Assembly (NCBI RefSeq): GCF_009380215.1
Contig: NZ_WHUG01000002.1
Span: 620,001-684,000 of the forward strand
Length of the DNA stretch: 64,000 nucleotides
Direction: 5' to 3'
Origin: Rugamonas aquatica
Lineage (GTDB): Bacteria > Pseudomonadota > Gammaproteobacteria > Burkholderiales > Burkholderiaceae_D
Part shown: positions 18,655 through 26,650 of the stretch, one piece after another
How positions within the stretch are numbered: position 1 is the stretch's first letter
How the letters are laid out: the number at the start of each line of letters is the position of its first letter
Program-made: the position numbers and the translations under genes
The notes under the pieces: generated by a model
Told to the model about the DNA's origin: nothing
The model's database searches: none
The model's input: only the letters and a program-made list of their open reading frames with translations

Positions 18655-18757
18655 GGATTTCCTCGGGACGGTGGAAGAAGGCAGTCCCGACATGATATTG
18701 AAATTCCAATGTTAAATTATCGCTAATTGTCACAGCGCCCGGCCCCGGGCGCCCGCC

Positions 18758-20752
18758 TTACTTGGCCTGCCGCAGGTTGCGCTCCAGGAAGGCCTCGGTC
18801 TTTTTCCAGAAGTCGATGCGATTGTCCTCGTGGCGCCAGCCGTGGCCTTCGTTGTTGTAGACGATGTAGCTGACGTTGTCGTTGTGCTGCTTGACCGCGC
18901 TGCGGAAGCGGTCGGCGTGCTCCAGCGGTACGCGACGGTCTTCCAGGCCGTGCGCCATCAGCAGCGGCTGCTTGAGTTCCGCCGCGCGCAGCAGCGGCGA
19001 GTTGGTGCGGAACAGCGCCGCATCCTGCTGCGGGTCGCCGACCAGCGTGCGCATGCTGTAGTTCAGGCTTTCCTCCGACACGTCCGATTGCGACGAGGTG
19101 AACATCAGATTGATGTCGGTCACGCCGGCCCATTCGACGCCGCAGCGGTAGATTTCGGGATGCTTGATCAGCCCCATCAGCGTGGCGTAGCCGCCGTAGC
19201 TGGCGCCCATGATGGCGATGCGCTTGGGATCGGCCCAGCCCTGTTTGGTCGCCCACAAGGCCGCGTCGGCCAGGTCGTCCTGCATGCTGGCGCCCCATTG
19301 CTTCCAGCCGGCCTTGAAGTGGTCGTAGCCGTAGCCGGTGCTGCCGCGATAGTCGGGCTGGATCACCACGTAGCCGCGCGAGGCCAGGAATTGCGCCTCG
19401 GCGTCCCAGTCCCAGTAGCCGCCCCGCACATAGGGGCCGCCGTGCGTCAGCACGATGGCCGGCCGCGGGCCGTCGGCCTTGCCGGGCGGCAGGGTGACGT
19501 AGGCGGGGATCTCGCGGCCGTCGCGCGCCTTGTAGCGGTGCAGGTCGCGCATGCCCATCTGCTGCGGATCGATGTCGGGATGCTGGCTGCCCAGCCCCGC
19601 CAGCTTGCCGCTGGCGCGGGTGTACAGGATGTACTGGTCCGGCTGGCGGTCCGACGACGAGACCACCAGCAGCACCGGCGAGCTCAGGCAGCTTTGCGGG
19701 CAGTGGATGGTGTTGGTGGTGGCCGGCAAGGCGGCGTCGATCCTGGCCTGGTCGGCCTTGAGCACGGGATCGAGCCAGTAGGTGGTGCCGGCGTCGGTCT
19801 GCATGTGGATGCCCAGCAGCTTGCCGCTCGGCCCGTCGATCTCCGGCGAGCCGGAGAAATCAAAGCCCGGCACCGCGATGAAGGGCTGGCTGGCCAGCTT
19901 CATTTTTCTCAGGTCGTAGCGGAACAGCGCGCCGTAGCCCTTGTGGCTGGCCTGCACGTACAGGGTTTCGTCGCCATCGAGGAACAGCGGCGCGAAGCGT
20001 TCGTCCTGCAGGCAGTTGTTGTTGGACAGCTCGGCCCAGCTGGTGTCGCTGTCCTTGCGGTAGGAGATGATGCAGCGCCCCTGCCGCACCGAAGTCGCCA
20101 CGCGCGGCACGTCGCGGGCGTCGGTCAGCCAGCCGCGCACCGCATCCGGCTGCTTGCCTTCGAAGGTGCTGCTCAGCTGATAGTTGCGGGTATTGAGCCG
20201 CTGCAGCCGCGAGTGGTCGGGCGTCTTGTCGACGCCGTTCCAGACGTAGTGCTCGACCAGGATATCGTCCGAGCCGTCGTGGGTGGCGCCGTAGTAGGCG
20301 TAGTCCGCCGACAGCCTGCGGCTTTTGATGAAGCTGCCGGTCACTTCCTGATGGTGCTGCCAGCTGCCGGAGATCAGGTGGATCAGGTTGCTGCCGTCGC
20401 GATCCGCGGCCATCTCGTCCAGGTTGCCCTCGAATTCCTTGCGCAGGTTCTTGACGGTGAAGCCGATGCGCTGCTCGTTGACCCAGTGGACGGAGGTGAT
20501 GTTTTCGTTGACCGAGGTCTTGATGACGATGCTGAACTTGCTGGGGTCGGCGGTCTCGTAGACCACCAGGCCGGCAGTGCCGCCGGGCAGCGCCGTGAGC
20601 ACGGCGACGTAGCCGCCCTTGGGCGACAGTTCGACATGGTCTATGTGGGGCGTCTGGAAGAAAGCCGCCGCATCGGGGACGGCGGTGGCGGTGCAGGGCA
20701 GCAGGGCGGCCAGCAGCAATGGAAGGAAACGGGACAGCGGGGAAGGGGGCAT
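18758..20752 (-). CDS. S9 family (prolyl oligopeptidase type) secreted peptidase, copy 2
   Basis: A 664-residue paralog of the peptidase at 13224-15239. It has the same order of signal peptide (ends near CTATA-VP), propeller and hydrolase domain, with catalytic elements GASYGGYATL, HGLEDRRVP and NEGHGWRHE. Many blocks match copy 1, for example VELSPKGGYVAVLT against ATLSPKGGYVALTT, and GWADPKRIAIMGASYGGYAT against the near-identical stretch in copy 1. The start at 20752 is supported by GAGG about 8 bases upstream and the signal peptide; a longer frame reaching 21103 lies in the transporter gene. Periplasmic oligopeptide cleavage is expected, and an oligopeptide transporter gene lies just upstream on the same strand. 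Confidence 0.9.
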   Translation of the reverse strand: MPPSPLSRFLPLLLAALLPCTATAVPDAAAFFQTPHIDHVELSPKGGYVAVLTALPGGTAGLVVYETADPSKFSIVIKTSVNENITSVHWVNEQRIGFTVKNLRKEFEGNLDEMAADRDGSNLIHLISGSWQHHQEVTGSFIKSRRLSADYAYYGATHDGSDDILVEHYVWNGVDKTPDHSRLQRLNTRNYQLSSTFEGKQPDAVRGWLTDARDVPRVATSVRQGRCIISYRKDSDTSWAELSNNNCLQDERFAPLFLDGDETLYVQASHKGYGALFRYDLRKMKLASQPFIAVPGFDFSGSPEIDGPSGKLLGIHMQTDAGTTYWLDPVLKADQARIDAALPATTNTIHCPQSCLSSPVLLVVSSSDRQPDQYILYTRASGKLAGLGSQHPDIDPQQMGMRDLHRYKARDGREIPAYVTLPPGKADGPRPAIVLTHGGPYVRGGYWDWDAEAQFLASRGYVVIQPDYRGSTGYGYDHFKAGWKQWGASMQDDLADAALWATKQGWADPKRIAIMGASYGGYATLMGLIKHPEIYRCGVEWAGVTDINLMFTSSQSDVSEESLNYSMRTLVGDPQQDAALFRTNSPLLRAAELKQPLLMAHGLEDRRVPLEHADRFRSAVKQHNDNVSYIVYNNEGHGWRHEDNRIDFWKKTEAFLERNLRQAK

Positions 20753-20808
20753 ATGGGCCTCTATGGTTGCATTTTTCGCATCATAGAGGCCTATTGCGTT
20801 TTTGTCTA

Positions 20809-22806
20809 TCAGGCGGCGACGCTGCGGCCGCTCTTGGCCGACCAGCGGTACAAGCCCCACACCATGGCGATGCCGAAGATCAGCGCCACCACCATGGTCT
20901 GCGCCTCGCTCAGCGAGTTGGCGATGGCCAGCGGCTCGCCCTTGCCGGAGACGACGATCAGGCCGGCCAGCGCGACGTTGAACAAGCTCTCGCCGACGAT
21001 GAAGCCCGACATCACCAGCACGCCCAGGCGCTTGGCGGTGTCGCCGCCGACCTTGTGCTCCATGGCGCGGTCGAACAGGTAGCCGGCCACGGCGCCGATG
21101 CACACCGGCGTGATCACCGCGCTCGGCAGGTAGATCGCCAGGCCCACGCCCAGCGGCGGCAGGCTGTACTTATTGTTGCTGGACTTCTTCAGCGCGAAGT
21201 TGATCAGCACCAGCACCAGGCCGACGATCGCGCCGTAGCCCAGCAGATCCCAGCGCAGCTGGCCGCCGATGACGCCCTTGGCCAGGGTCGAGATCAGCAG
21301 CGCCTGCGGCGCGGCCAGCGGCTGGTCCGAGATCGAGTTGAGGTTGGGCGCGCCGACGAAGCCGTTGGCGTGATTGAGCAGCTCCAGCACCGGCGGCACC
21401 ACGCAGGAACCGGCGACCACGCCGATCAGCAGGCCGACCTGCTGTTTCCACGGCGTTGCGTCGACCAGCTGGCCGGTTTTCAAGTCTTGCAGATTGTCGT
21501 TGCCGATCACGGCCACGGCCAGCACCACGGTGGTGACGAACAGCGCATAGGCGATCAGCGCCTGCGCCACTTCCGGGCCCATGATGCTGCGGCCGACCAT
21601 GCCCACGCTCAGAGCGGCGCCGAGAATGGTCAGGATGGCGATGCCGGACACCGGCGAATTCGACGAGCCGATCAGGCCGGCCATGTAGCCGCAGACGGCG
21701 GCGGCGAAGATGCCGGCCACCAGGATGTAGCCGATGCCGACCACCACCAGCGGGACGGCCAGCGAGCCCAGCGGGCCGCCTTGCAGGAAGCTCGACAGCA
21801 GCCAGCCGGCCGGCACCATCGACAGCAGCGTGACCAGGCCGACCACGAAGATCGGCAAATCCTGCTCGGTGCGGTCCAGCACGCCGCCATTGAGTTTGGC
21901 CTTGCGGGCCGATTCCATCGCCGACTTCAGGCCGCCGAAGATAGGCTTGGCCAGGCCGGCCAGCGTGATGATCGCGGCCATGCCGATCACGCCGGCGCCC
22001 ATCATGCGCACTTCCTTGGACCAGATGCCCAGCGCGTGGGCGGAGGCGTCGACGCCGGCGGCGGCCGGGCTCAGCGACGTCATCAGCGGCACCATGATGC
22101 CCCAGGCGATGACCAGGCCGGCCAGCATGGCGATGCCGACCGTGATGCCCATCAGGTGGCCGGCGCCGATCAGGGCCAGCGAGCTGGAGGCGCCGATGCC
22201 GGTCGCGCCGGCGCTGGGACCAAACCCTGTGCGGAAGTAGATCGCCACTTCGCCGGCCATCAGCTTGACGGCGGCGCCTGCGGCGAACACGGCCGAAGCC
22301 ACGCTGCCCCAGATCACGGCCCACAGGCCGGCCTTGCCTTCGGCGGCGCCGGCGCGCGAGGCCATGCCGACCTTGAGCACTTCAGCGGCGGCCACGCCTT
22401 CCGGGTAGGGCAGGTCGGACTGCGACACCAGCGCGCGGCGCAGCGGCATCGTGTACATCACACCCAGCACGCCGCCGATGGCGCAGGCGCCGAAGGTCGG
22501 CCAGAACGGCACCTTGGCCCACCAGCCTATCATCAGCAGGCCGGGCAGCACGAAGATCACCGACGCCAGCGTGCCGGCGGCCGAGGCGATGGTCTGGACG
22601 ATGTTGTTTTCCTGGATGGTGGCATCCTTGAAGGCGCTGAGCAGCGCCATCGAGATCACCGCGGCCGGGATCGAGGTGGCGAACGTCAGGCCGACTTTCA
22701 GCCCCAGGTAGACCTGAGCCGCCGTGAAGACCAGCGTGATCAGTATGCCCAGGATAATGCCGCGAACGGTGATTTCCTTGGGGTTGGACGGTGCAGCTAT
22801 GCTCAT
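20809..22806 (-). CDS. OPT family oligopeptide/metal-chelate transporter
   Basis: A 665-residue inner-membrane protein made almost entirely of hydrophobic helices. It has OPT-family segments such as GLKVGLTFATSIPAAVISMA near the N-terminus and SSNSPVSGIAILTILGAALS in the middle. Bacterial OPT proteins import small peptides or metal chelates using the proton gradient. ATG at 22806 (MSIAAPSNPKEITVRG) with GGAG 9 bases upstream is preferred to a GTG at 22815. It precedes the S9 peptidase copy 2 with a gap of 56 bp, so peptide cleavage and uptake may be co-expressed; this is inference. Confidence 0.9.
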   Translation of the reverse strand: MSIAAPSNPKEITVRGIILGILITLVFTAAQVYLGLKVGLTFATSIPAAVISMALLSAFKDATIQENNIVQTIASAAGTLASVIFVLPGLLMIGWWAKVPFWPTFGACAIGGVLGVMYTMPLRRALVSQSDLPYPEGVAAAEVLKVGMASRAGAAEGKAGLWAVIWGSVASAVFAAGAAVKLMAGEVAIYFRTGFGPSAGATGIGASSSLALIGAGHLMGITVGIAMLAGLVIAWGIMVPLMTSLSPAAAGVDASAHALGIWSKEVRMMGAGVIGMAAIITLAGLAKPIFGGLKSAMESARKAKLNGGVLDRTEQDLPIFVVGLVTLLSMVPAGWLLSSFLQGGPLGSLAVPLVVVGIGYILVAGIFAAAVCGYMAGLIGSSNSPVSGIAILTILGAALSVGMVGRSIMGPEVAQALIAYALFVTTVVLAVAVIGNDNLQDLKTGQLVDATPWKQQVGLLIGVVAGSCVVPPVLELLNHANGFVGAPNLNSISDQPLAAPQALLISTLAKGVIGGQLRWDLLGYGAIVGLVLVLINFALKKSSNNKYSLPPLGVGLAIYLPSAVITPVCIGAVAGYLFDRAMEHKVGGDTAKRLGVLVMSGFIVGESLFNVALAGLIVVSGKGEPLAIANSLSEAQTMVVALIFGIAMVWGLYRWSAKSGRSVAA

Positions 22807-22939
22807 CTTCAGCACTCCGGTGGAGAAATAATATTGTTTATATGGTCAGAAAAACGGAAAAGCGCCTCATGATATCCGAAGTCCAGTCGGGCCAGCGGGT
22901 AAAATAGCGGATTGTCAGAACGATTTTGAAGGTCAGAGC

Positions 22940-23890
22940 ATGTCGATACAATGGTACCCAGGGCACATGAACGCCGCCAAGAAGAAGGCGGCCGAGCAGA
23001 TGGAGAACACCGATCTGGTGATCGAGGTGGTCGACGCGCGCCTGCCCGAGGCCAGCACCAACCCGATGGTGGAGGAGCTGCGCAAGTTCCGCCAGCGTCC
23101 GTGCCTGAAGATCCTCAACAAGGTCGACCTGGCCGATCCGGCCGCCACGGCGGCCTGGGTGGCCTACTACAACGCGCAGGAAGGCGTGACCGCGTTCGCG
23201 ATGACGACCAAGAAGCCGGCCGACGTGGCGCGCGTGCCGGAACTGGCCAAGCAGCTGGCGCCGCACCGCGGCGTGCCGACCAAGCCGCTGCGCATCATGA
23301 TCATGGGCATCCCCAACGTCGGCAAGTCGACGCTGATGAACGCGCTGTTGAAGCGCAAGGTGGCCAAGGTCGGCGACGAGCCGGCCGTCACCAAGCAGCA
23401 GCAGAAGCTGTACCTGGACAAGAACACCATCCTGGTCGACACTCCGGGCATGTTGTGGCCGAAGATCGCGCTGCCGAGCGATGGCTTGATGCTGGCCGCC
23501 AGCCATGCGATCGGCTCGAACGCGCTGATCGAAGAGGAAGTGGCGGTGTTCCTGGCCGACGAGATGCTGAAGTACTATCCGCAACTGCTGGTGGCGCGCT
23601 ACGGCTTCAAGGAGATTGAAACCTTCGACGGCATCGCGGTGGTGGAGGGCGTGGCGGCCAAGCGCGGCTTCCGCCAGAAGGGCGGCGACCTCGATTTCGA
23701 AAAAGCCTCGCACACCTTCCTGGGCGACTACCGCAGCGGCATCCTGGGCCGCATCTCGCTGGAGACGCCGAACAACCGCAAGGAGCGGCTGGACGTGCAT
23801 GACGCCGAGATGGCTGTGAAGGAGGCCGAAAAAGCCGCCATCGCCGCCGCCAAGGCCGAAGCCTACGCCAACGGAAAGCGCGGTACGTAA
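22940..23890 (+). CDS. ylqF: Ribosome biogenesis GTPase YlqF/RbgA
   Basis: A 316-residue circularly permuted GTPase. G4 (NKVD, 60-63) comes before G1 (GIPNVGKS, 123-130) and G3 (DTPGM, about 170), which is the hallmark of the YlqF/YawG group. In Bacillus it acts in late assembly of the 50S subunit, and the same role is expected here. The start MSIQWYPGHMNAAKKKA matches the family N-terminus. It is divergent from the OPT gene (133-bp gap) and is followed by a hairpin repeat and the truncated dioxygenase copy. The C-terminus is rich in Glu, Ala and Lys. Confidence 0.93.
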   Translation: MSIQWYPGHMNAAKKKAAEQMENTDLVIEVVDARLPEASTNPMVEELRKFRQRPCLKILNKVDLADPAATAAWVAYYNAQEGVTAFAMTTKKPADVARVPELAKQLAPHRGVPTKPLRIMIMGIPNVGKSTLMNALLKRKVAKVGDEPAVTKQQQKLYLDKNTILVDTPGMLWPKIALPSDGLMLAASHAIGSNALIEEEVAVFLADEMLKYYPQLLVARYGFKEIETFDGIAVVEGVAAKRGFRQKGGDLDFEKASHTFLGDYRSGILGRISLETPNNRKERLDVHDAEMAVKEAEKAAIAAAKAEAYANGKRGT

Positions 23891-23899
23891 CTAAACCGC

Positions 23900-23979
23900 C
23901 GTCATTCCCGCGAAAGCGGGAATCCATACACAGCGTCTTGGGATGCTCAGCATGGATTCCCGCTTTCGCGGGAACGACG
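23900..23979. repeat. Inverted repeat with GTCATTCCCGCGAAAGCGGGAAT arms (dispersed type)
   Basis: The left arm 23900-23927 and the right arm 23952-23979 are reverse complements with one mismatch, enclosing 24 bases. Each arm itself contains the smaller palindrome TTCCCGCGAAAGCGGGAA. Repeats of this kind (ATTCCCGCGAAAGCGGGAAT) are widespread in proteobacterial chromosomes. It begins 9 bp after the YlqF stop and ends 4 bp before the truncated dioxygenase copy. It may also end YlqF transcription. Confidence 0.85.
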
Positions 23980-23982
23980 AAG

Positions 23983-24330
23983 TTTAGCCGAAGCGGAAGC
24001 TGCTCACCGCCAGCGATCCCACGAACGCGTCCTCGTGATAGGGGACGCTGGCCGCTTCGTTCTCCGCCGCGCCCAACACCACCATCAGCGGCAGCAGATG
24101 CTCCTCGCGTGGATGCGCCATGCGCGCTGCCGGCGCCTTTTCCCATTCCATCAACTGCGCGGCACGCTGCTGCGGCGGCAGCGCCATGGTTGCGCGCAGC
24201 CAGTCGTCGAAGGCGTGCGAGGCCGCCGCGCCCTGGGCGTTGAAGGCGCGCAGGTTGTGGTAACTGAGCCCGCTGCCGACGATCAGCACACCCTGCTCGC
24301 GCAAGGGCGCCAGCAAACGGCCCGTTTCCA
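23983..24330. repeat. Left copy of a 348-bp direct repeat (dioxygenase 3' end)
   Basis: Aligned base by base with 26303-26650, I count 17 differences in 348 positions (about 95% identity). The match begins at the shared TAA stop (minus strand) and stops sharply at 24330/26650. Together the two copies bracket the toxin-immunity genes. Confidence 0.9.
23984..24330 (-). pseudogene. Truncated 3' copy of the LigB-type dioxygenase gene
   Basis: This 115-codon open frame ends in the same TAA and encodes the last third of the dioxygenase (ending SVPYHEDAF and AVSSFRFG), but has no proper start: the first codon in frame is a TTG at the break. Relative to the intact gene at 26304-27101 only four residues differ (T/A, D/E, A/D, V/M), while 12 of 17 base changes are silent. 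The changes therefore accumulated while the sequence was still under selection, as expected if this end came from a separate functional allele. It lacks all metal ligands of the N-terminal half and should be inactive. Confidence 0.85.
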
Positions 24331-24534
24331 AGTATTGCCTTCGCAGGTAAGGATTCTTCGTCTTTCCTCACTGGCTACTTTGGCGTTTGGGCGATCCTGA
24401 CATCAACCGTTTGACTTCGCATGTAATGTATATGTTTTAGGCAACTGGTGATTGACAATATCAAAAACGCATTGATTGGTGGATCTTTCATCCAGCCTAG
24501 CATCTACCTGAGGCGTGAGGGTTGCACCATGTAG
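24331..24534. other. Non-coding left part of the toxin island
   Basis: This AT-leaning stretch lies between the end of the truncated dioxygenase copy and the toxin promoter region. I find no credible gene and no transposase remnant. A TTGACA occurs at 24452-24457 but without a matching -10. Confidence 0.4.
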
Positions 24535-24554
24535 TGTTACATGTTGTTACATGT
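24535..24554. promoter_or_regulatory. Perfect tandem 10-bp repeat TGTTACATGT upstream of the toxin promoter
   Basis: TGTTACATGT occurs at 24535-24544 and directly again at 24545-24554, ending 6 bp before the -35 box. The helical-turn spacing and the position are typical of an operator or activator site. Which protein binds is unknown. Confidence 0.55.
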
Positions 24555-24560
24555 ATATTG

Positions 24561-24589
24561 TTGCATGAAAGCATTGAAAAAAATATAAT
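24561..24589 (+). promoter_or_regulatory. Sigma-70-type promoter of the toxin-immunity pair
   Basis: TTGCAT (24561-24566) and TATAAT (24584-24589) are separated by exactly 17 bp. The start codon at 24613 follows 24 bases after the -10 box, leaving a short leader with the ribosome site GAAAGGA. This is the clearest promoter in the window. Confidence 0.75.
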
Positions 24590-24612
24590 CTTTTCTTTTT
24601 TGAAAGGATATT

Positions 24613-25737
24613 ATGCGTATCAGATTAAATTTACTTGGTTTGGCATTGTTGGCGTTGCTCACCGCCTGCGGTGGTGGGGATGCCTCATTTAACGATGGTG
24701 CACAAAACCGTTCCGCAGGTATTAAATCGCAGGGCGGAGTTGAAAGTGATGTTTCTTTTAAGAACGAGCCAGAAAAGCAAGCAGAATTAAACCCATCCGA
24801 AGTTAATTATACAAACTCGGAAACCACGTCAGAAAAAACTTTATCCAGCGATGCGCCGAGATCAACTAAAACTCTTCGGTTAGGATCCTATAGTTCCTAC
24901 GTTCCAACGGGCTGGATAGATGATGAATTCAATAGGGCATACGTATTTACGTTTACTGGCGGACTTGGGGCTAGTGCGTATCAGCCGCCGAAAAAACCTG
25001 ATCCACTTCCTCCTCGTCCTTCTTCGAATGTGGGCGGCTTGGAGGCCTATGAAATTCCTGCTCTGCCGATATTCCACCCAATTCCATATGCGAATACCTG
25101 GAAAGGACAGGAAGAGCCAGACTCGATTCCTATGACGGCCGCCTGGAATTCTTTTTTATACAATTCGATGGCCTGCGCACCCGCATGCACCATGGTTATT
25201 GCTGATATTTTAGCGACAGCTCCGGCAGCCTCCACTTCTTTAGGAGCTCGACCTGGCAGCAATCAAATTTCTTTAGGTGATCCTAGCCTTGATAGTTTGT
25301 ATTGGGGGCAAAACCCTCAAAGTTTTGGGTTTCAATTTCTTCACGCTAAGCGCCTCGAAGTCTTGGCAAACGCGATAGATCGAAGAGCGGACAGAATTTT
25401 GGCGGCGTGGGAAGCGCTTACACTTTTAGTCGCGAAATCTGAGGCGACAACAGGTAAGACTGAATATCAGTACGCCTTGGTCGTGGATCGAGATGGTGGC
25501 TACCCGGACGTGCGCTATGGTTATGTTAAAATGAAGGCGCTGGACGTATGGAAATATGGCACCTCTCTTGATCCAGATTCGCGCTATCCTTTGTCTGTGC
25601 TTAAGAACTTAGGCTTGTCGATGGTAAAAGAGTCTGAAGGAACAAAATATCAGGTACTTACCCAAGAGAAAATGCAGTTAATGAAATATTACATAGAACA
25701 TGGTGAATTACCGCCTGGAAATAAAATATTTAAATAA
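24613..25737 (+). CDS. Lipoprotein with URI/GIY-YIG-like C-terminal toxin domain (candidate polymorphic toxin)
   Basis: A 374-residue protein. The lipoprotein signal ends in L16-T-A-C19 with Gly at +2, so outer-membrane sorting is expected. Residues 20-190 are low-complexity and Ser/Thr/Pro-rich; a hydrophobic patch with two Cys (about 188-215) follows. The last 100 residues (YALVVDRDGGYPDVRYGYVK, then DVWKYGTSLDPDSRYPL, ending HGELPPGNKIFK) resemble the C-terminus of URI-fold nuclease toxins (Tox-URI2 type; WKYG, Arg and LPPGNK positions). This is recognised from memory, not from a search. The codons are AT-rich, unlike the neighbours, which suggests transfer. It is followed after 6 bp by a small gene fitting an immunity protein. 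Confidence 0.65.
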   Translation: MRIRLNLLGLALLALLTACGGGDASFNDGAQNRSAGIKSQGGVESDVSFKNEPEKQAELNPSEVNYTNSETTSEKTLSSDAPRSTKTLRLGSYSSYVPTGWIDDEFNRAYVFTFTGGLGASAYQPPKKPDPLPPRPSSNVGGLEAYEIPALPIFHPIPYANTWKGQEEPDSIPMTAAWNSFLYNSMACAPACTMVIADILATAPAASTSLGARPGSNQISLGDPSLDSLYWGQNPQSFGFQFLHAKRLEVLANAIDRRADRILAAWEALTLLVAKSEATTGKTEYQYALVVDRDGGYPDVRYGYVKMKALDVWKYGTSLDPDSRYPLSVLKNLGLSMVKESEGTKYQVLTQEKMQLMKYYIEHGELPPGNKIFK

Positions 25738-25743
25738 CTAAAA

Positions 25744-26175
25744 ATGAAAATTAAAATTTCATCAGTGGCGAGCGAAGAAACAATCATTCCACTCAATAGA
25801 TTTTATACAAAACTGGAAGACTCGCTTAATAATTATTTTTCGAAAAATCCGTCTGAATTAGTTTTTATGTTTGTTATCGTTTCGGTTTATGATGATAAAG
25901 ATGAGAACTATAAATCTTGCAAGGGGCACAATAAATCCGGAAAGGTTACTGATCCGTTCTCTAAAGAAAAATTTGAATATTTTAGTATCGCCGTTCCATA
26001 TGAGCCCAGGAAGGTTTTAGCTTTAACTGAAGCAGAGCTACGAGAAGATTTGTGTGGTGAAATGATCTGTAGTCTTTCGAATACTTCGGTTAAAACCCCT
26101 AAAGGGTTTGATTTTGATCACTTTGTTAGTGAAGTGAGACTAGCCTTGGAAATTTATAAGCGAGCTAAAATCTAG
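25744..26175 (+). CDS. Candidate immunity protein of the lipoprotein toxin
   Basis: A 143-residue protein without signal peptide or membrane segment, acidic overall, and AT-rich like the toxin gene. It starts 6 bp after the toxin stop (TAACTAAAAATG) without a clear ribosome site, so translation is probably coupled to the toxin. I do not recognise the family; it has mixed strands (ELVFMFVIVSVYDD) and a C-terminal helix (HFVSEVRLALEIYKRA). Toxin-immunity pairs are typically arranged exactly like this, and a cytoplasmic inhibitor fits a nuclease-type toxin. The function is inferred from position only. Confidence 0.6.
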   Translation: MKIKISSVASEETIIPLNRFYTKLEDSLNNYFSKNPSELVFMFVIVSVYDDKDENYKSCKGHNKSGKVTDPFSKEKFEYFSIAVPYEPRKVLALTEAELREDLCGEMICSLSNTSVKTPKGFDFDHFVSEVRLALEIYKRAKI

Positions 26176-26200
26176 ATATCTAAATTGATTTGTCCTTGTT

Positions 26201-26234
26201 GCCACTATGGTGGCGAGGCAAATTTTTAGTTTTT
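26201..26234 (+). terminator. Probable terminator after the immunity gene
   Basis: GCCAC (26201-26205) pairs with GTGGC (26210-26214) around TATG; weak pairing can extend with TTG and CAA on the outside. T-runs follow at 26223-26227 and 26230-26234. It is a modest intrinsic terminator 25 bp after the immunity stop. Confidence 0.45.
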
Positions 26235-26302
26235 GGAGATCAGGCGCCGGAGGCTAAGAAAGCTTAACTTAGACTTAGTGCACCTTGGTATCGGCTTTCG
26301 TA

Positions 26303-26650
26303 TTTAACCAAAGCGGAAGCTGCTCACCGCCAGCGATCCCATGAACGCGTCCTCGTGATAGGGGACGCTGGCCGCTTCGTTCTCCGCCGCGCCCAGCACC
26401 ACCATCAGCGGCAGCAGATGCTCCTCGCGTGGATGCGCCATGCGCGCATCCGGCGCCTTCTCCCACTCCATCAACTGCGCGGCCCGCTGCTGCGGCGGCA
26501 GCGCCATGGTGGCGCGCAGCCACTCGTCGAAGGCGTGCGAGGCCGCCGCGCCCTGGGCGTTGAAGGCGCGCAGGTTGTGGTAACTCAGCCCGCTGCCAAC
26601 AATCAGCACACCCTGCTCGCGCAAGGGCGCCAGCAGACGGCCCGCCTCCA
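26303..26650. repeat. Right copy of the 348-bp direct repeat (inside intact dioxygenase gene)
   Basis: It matches 23983-24330 with 17 differences. This copy is the 3' third of the complete dioxygenase gene. Recombination between the two copies would delete 2320 bp including both island genes and leave one intact dioxygenase gene. Confidence 0.9.

Noticed and set aside
23900-23979. Insertion-sequence terminal repeats for the toxin island
   Set aside because: Both arms lie on the same side of the island next to each other; there is no matching end near 26.3 kb and no transposase gene.
23983-26650. Integrase-type attL/attR sites
   Set aside because: The direct repeats are much longer than usual att cores, the target is a protein gene, and no integrase lies between them. 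Homologous recombination is simpler.
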